In this document: one piece after another, positions 63,905-64,000 of the stretch
How the letters are laid out: each line of letters opens with the position of its first letter
Numbering within the stretch: position 1 is the first letter of the stretch
Assembly (NCBI GenBank): GCA_041396585.1
Contig: JAWKYG010000016.1
Span: 1 to 64,000 of the forward strand
Source: JAUIAI01 sp041396585
Lineage (GTDB): Bacteria > Pseudomonadota > Gammaproteobacteria > Burkholderiales > Burkholderiaceae_E
Length of the DNA stretch: 64,000 nt
Direction: 5' to 3'
The notes under the pieces: generated by a model
Seen by the model: only the letters and a program-made list of their open reading frames with translations
Told to the model about the DNA's origin: nothing
Databases searched by the model: none
Program-made: the position numbers and the translations under genes

Positions 63905-64000
63905 GCGGGATCTCCGGGCTCGAGCTGCGCGCGCCAGCGGTAGAGCAGATCGAGTGCCTCGCGCGCACTCATGTCGTCCAGGCTCAGCTCGGCCAGGTTC
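63901..64000 (-). CDS. mutS: DNA mismatch repair protein MutS, 3' end only
   Basis: The last 32 codons: NLAELSLDDMSAREALDLLY and RWRAQLEPGDPA, the hallmark C-terminus of MutS (LDDMSAREALDLLYRWR-type end). The rest lies beyond the right edge. The stop overlaps the start of the metallophosphoesterase gene. Confidence 0.93.
   Translation of the reverse strand, partial: NLAELSLDDMSAREALDLLYRWRAQLEPGDPA

Noticed and set aside
1..64000. CRISPR arrays, rRNA and tRNA genes
   Set aside because: No regularly spaced repeats beyond those listed and no rRNA or tRNA consensus segments were seen by eye.

Overview
The window is GC-rich chromosomal DNA from a betaproteobacterium, most likely Burkholderiales. 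The evidence is the Bug/TctAB tripartite tricarboxylate transport parts, the housekeeping order pyrG-kdsA-eno-ftsB and trpS-dapA-bamC, kdsA and bamC (Gram-negative envelope genes), and a mutS end at the right edge. Species cannot be named from sequence alone. No rRNA, tRNA or CRISPR array was seen.

Left edge (1-5.2 kb), mobile DNA: three integron-type attC sites separate gene cassettes (two HigBA/RelE-like toxin-antitoxin pairs and a hypothetical gene). A fourth cassette-like gene is followed by a truncated IS3-family element flanked by two copies of a ~398-bp segment. The integrase would lie left of the window. An L,D-transpeptidase follows.

5.2-10.8 kb is an accessory stretch: serine hydrolase, two GNAT acetyltransferases, a cyclic-nucleotide-type phosphodiesterase, a small membrane protein and a D-2-hydroxyacid dehydrogenase.

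10.9-26.2 kb is an aromatic-catabolism island: two Bug solute-binding proteins, three Rieske oxygenases of the phthalate-dioxygenase type, one reductase, a class III extradiol dioxygenase, an RmlC-like epimerase, an IclR regulator, a carboxylesterase, a PNPOx-like protein, TctB/TctA permease subunits and an NAD-epimerase-like protein. A shared palindromic operator motif sits on or near the promoters. Two of the Rieske genes share a ~99 percent identical 420-bp tract in inverted orientation, a sign of gene conversion.

26.2-53.3 kb is mostly core: ETF-quinone oxidoreductase, SDR, thioesterase, 3-oxoacid CoA-transferase, pyrG, kdsA, eno, ftsB, MFS, hslO, a DUF455 protein, alpha/beta hydrolase, PHP phosphatase, YciO/Sua5, site-2 protease, trpS, an MFS gene split by a 263-bp MITE-like element, an FmdB zinc ribbon, a PEP-mutase-family lyase, a large GGDEF/EAL protein, a methyltransferase, dapA and bamC.

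53.3-64 kb: an MBL hydrolase, then a five-gene minus-strand operon of SGNH protein, MBOAT acyltransferase, acyl carrier protein, acetoacetyl-CoA-synthetase-like ligase and a GT39-type membrane glycosyltransferase. Its logic resembles the Gram-positive dlt system and it is the best candidate here for an undescribed envelope-acylation system. The window ends with a cupin ribosomal oxygenase, a SlyD-like FKBP, a metallophosphoesterase and the 3' end of mutS.

Caution: at least eight genes, including the normally essential eno, carry single-base indels in short runs, which points to uncorrected sequencing errors rather than true pseudogenes.
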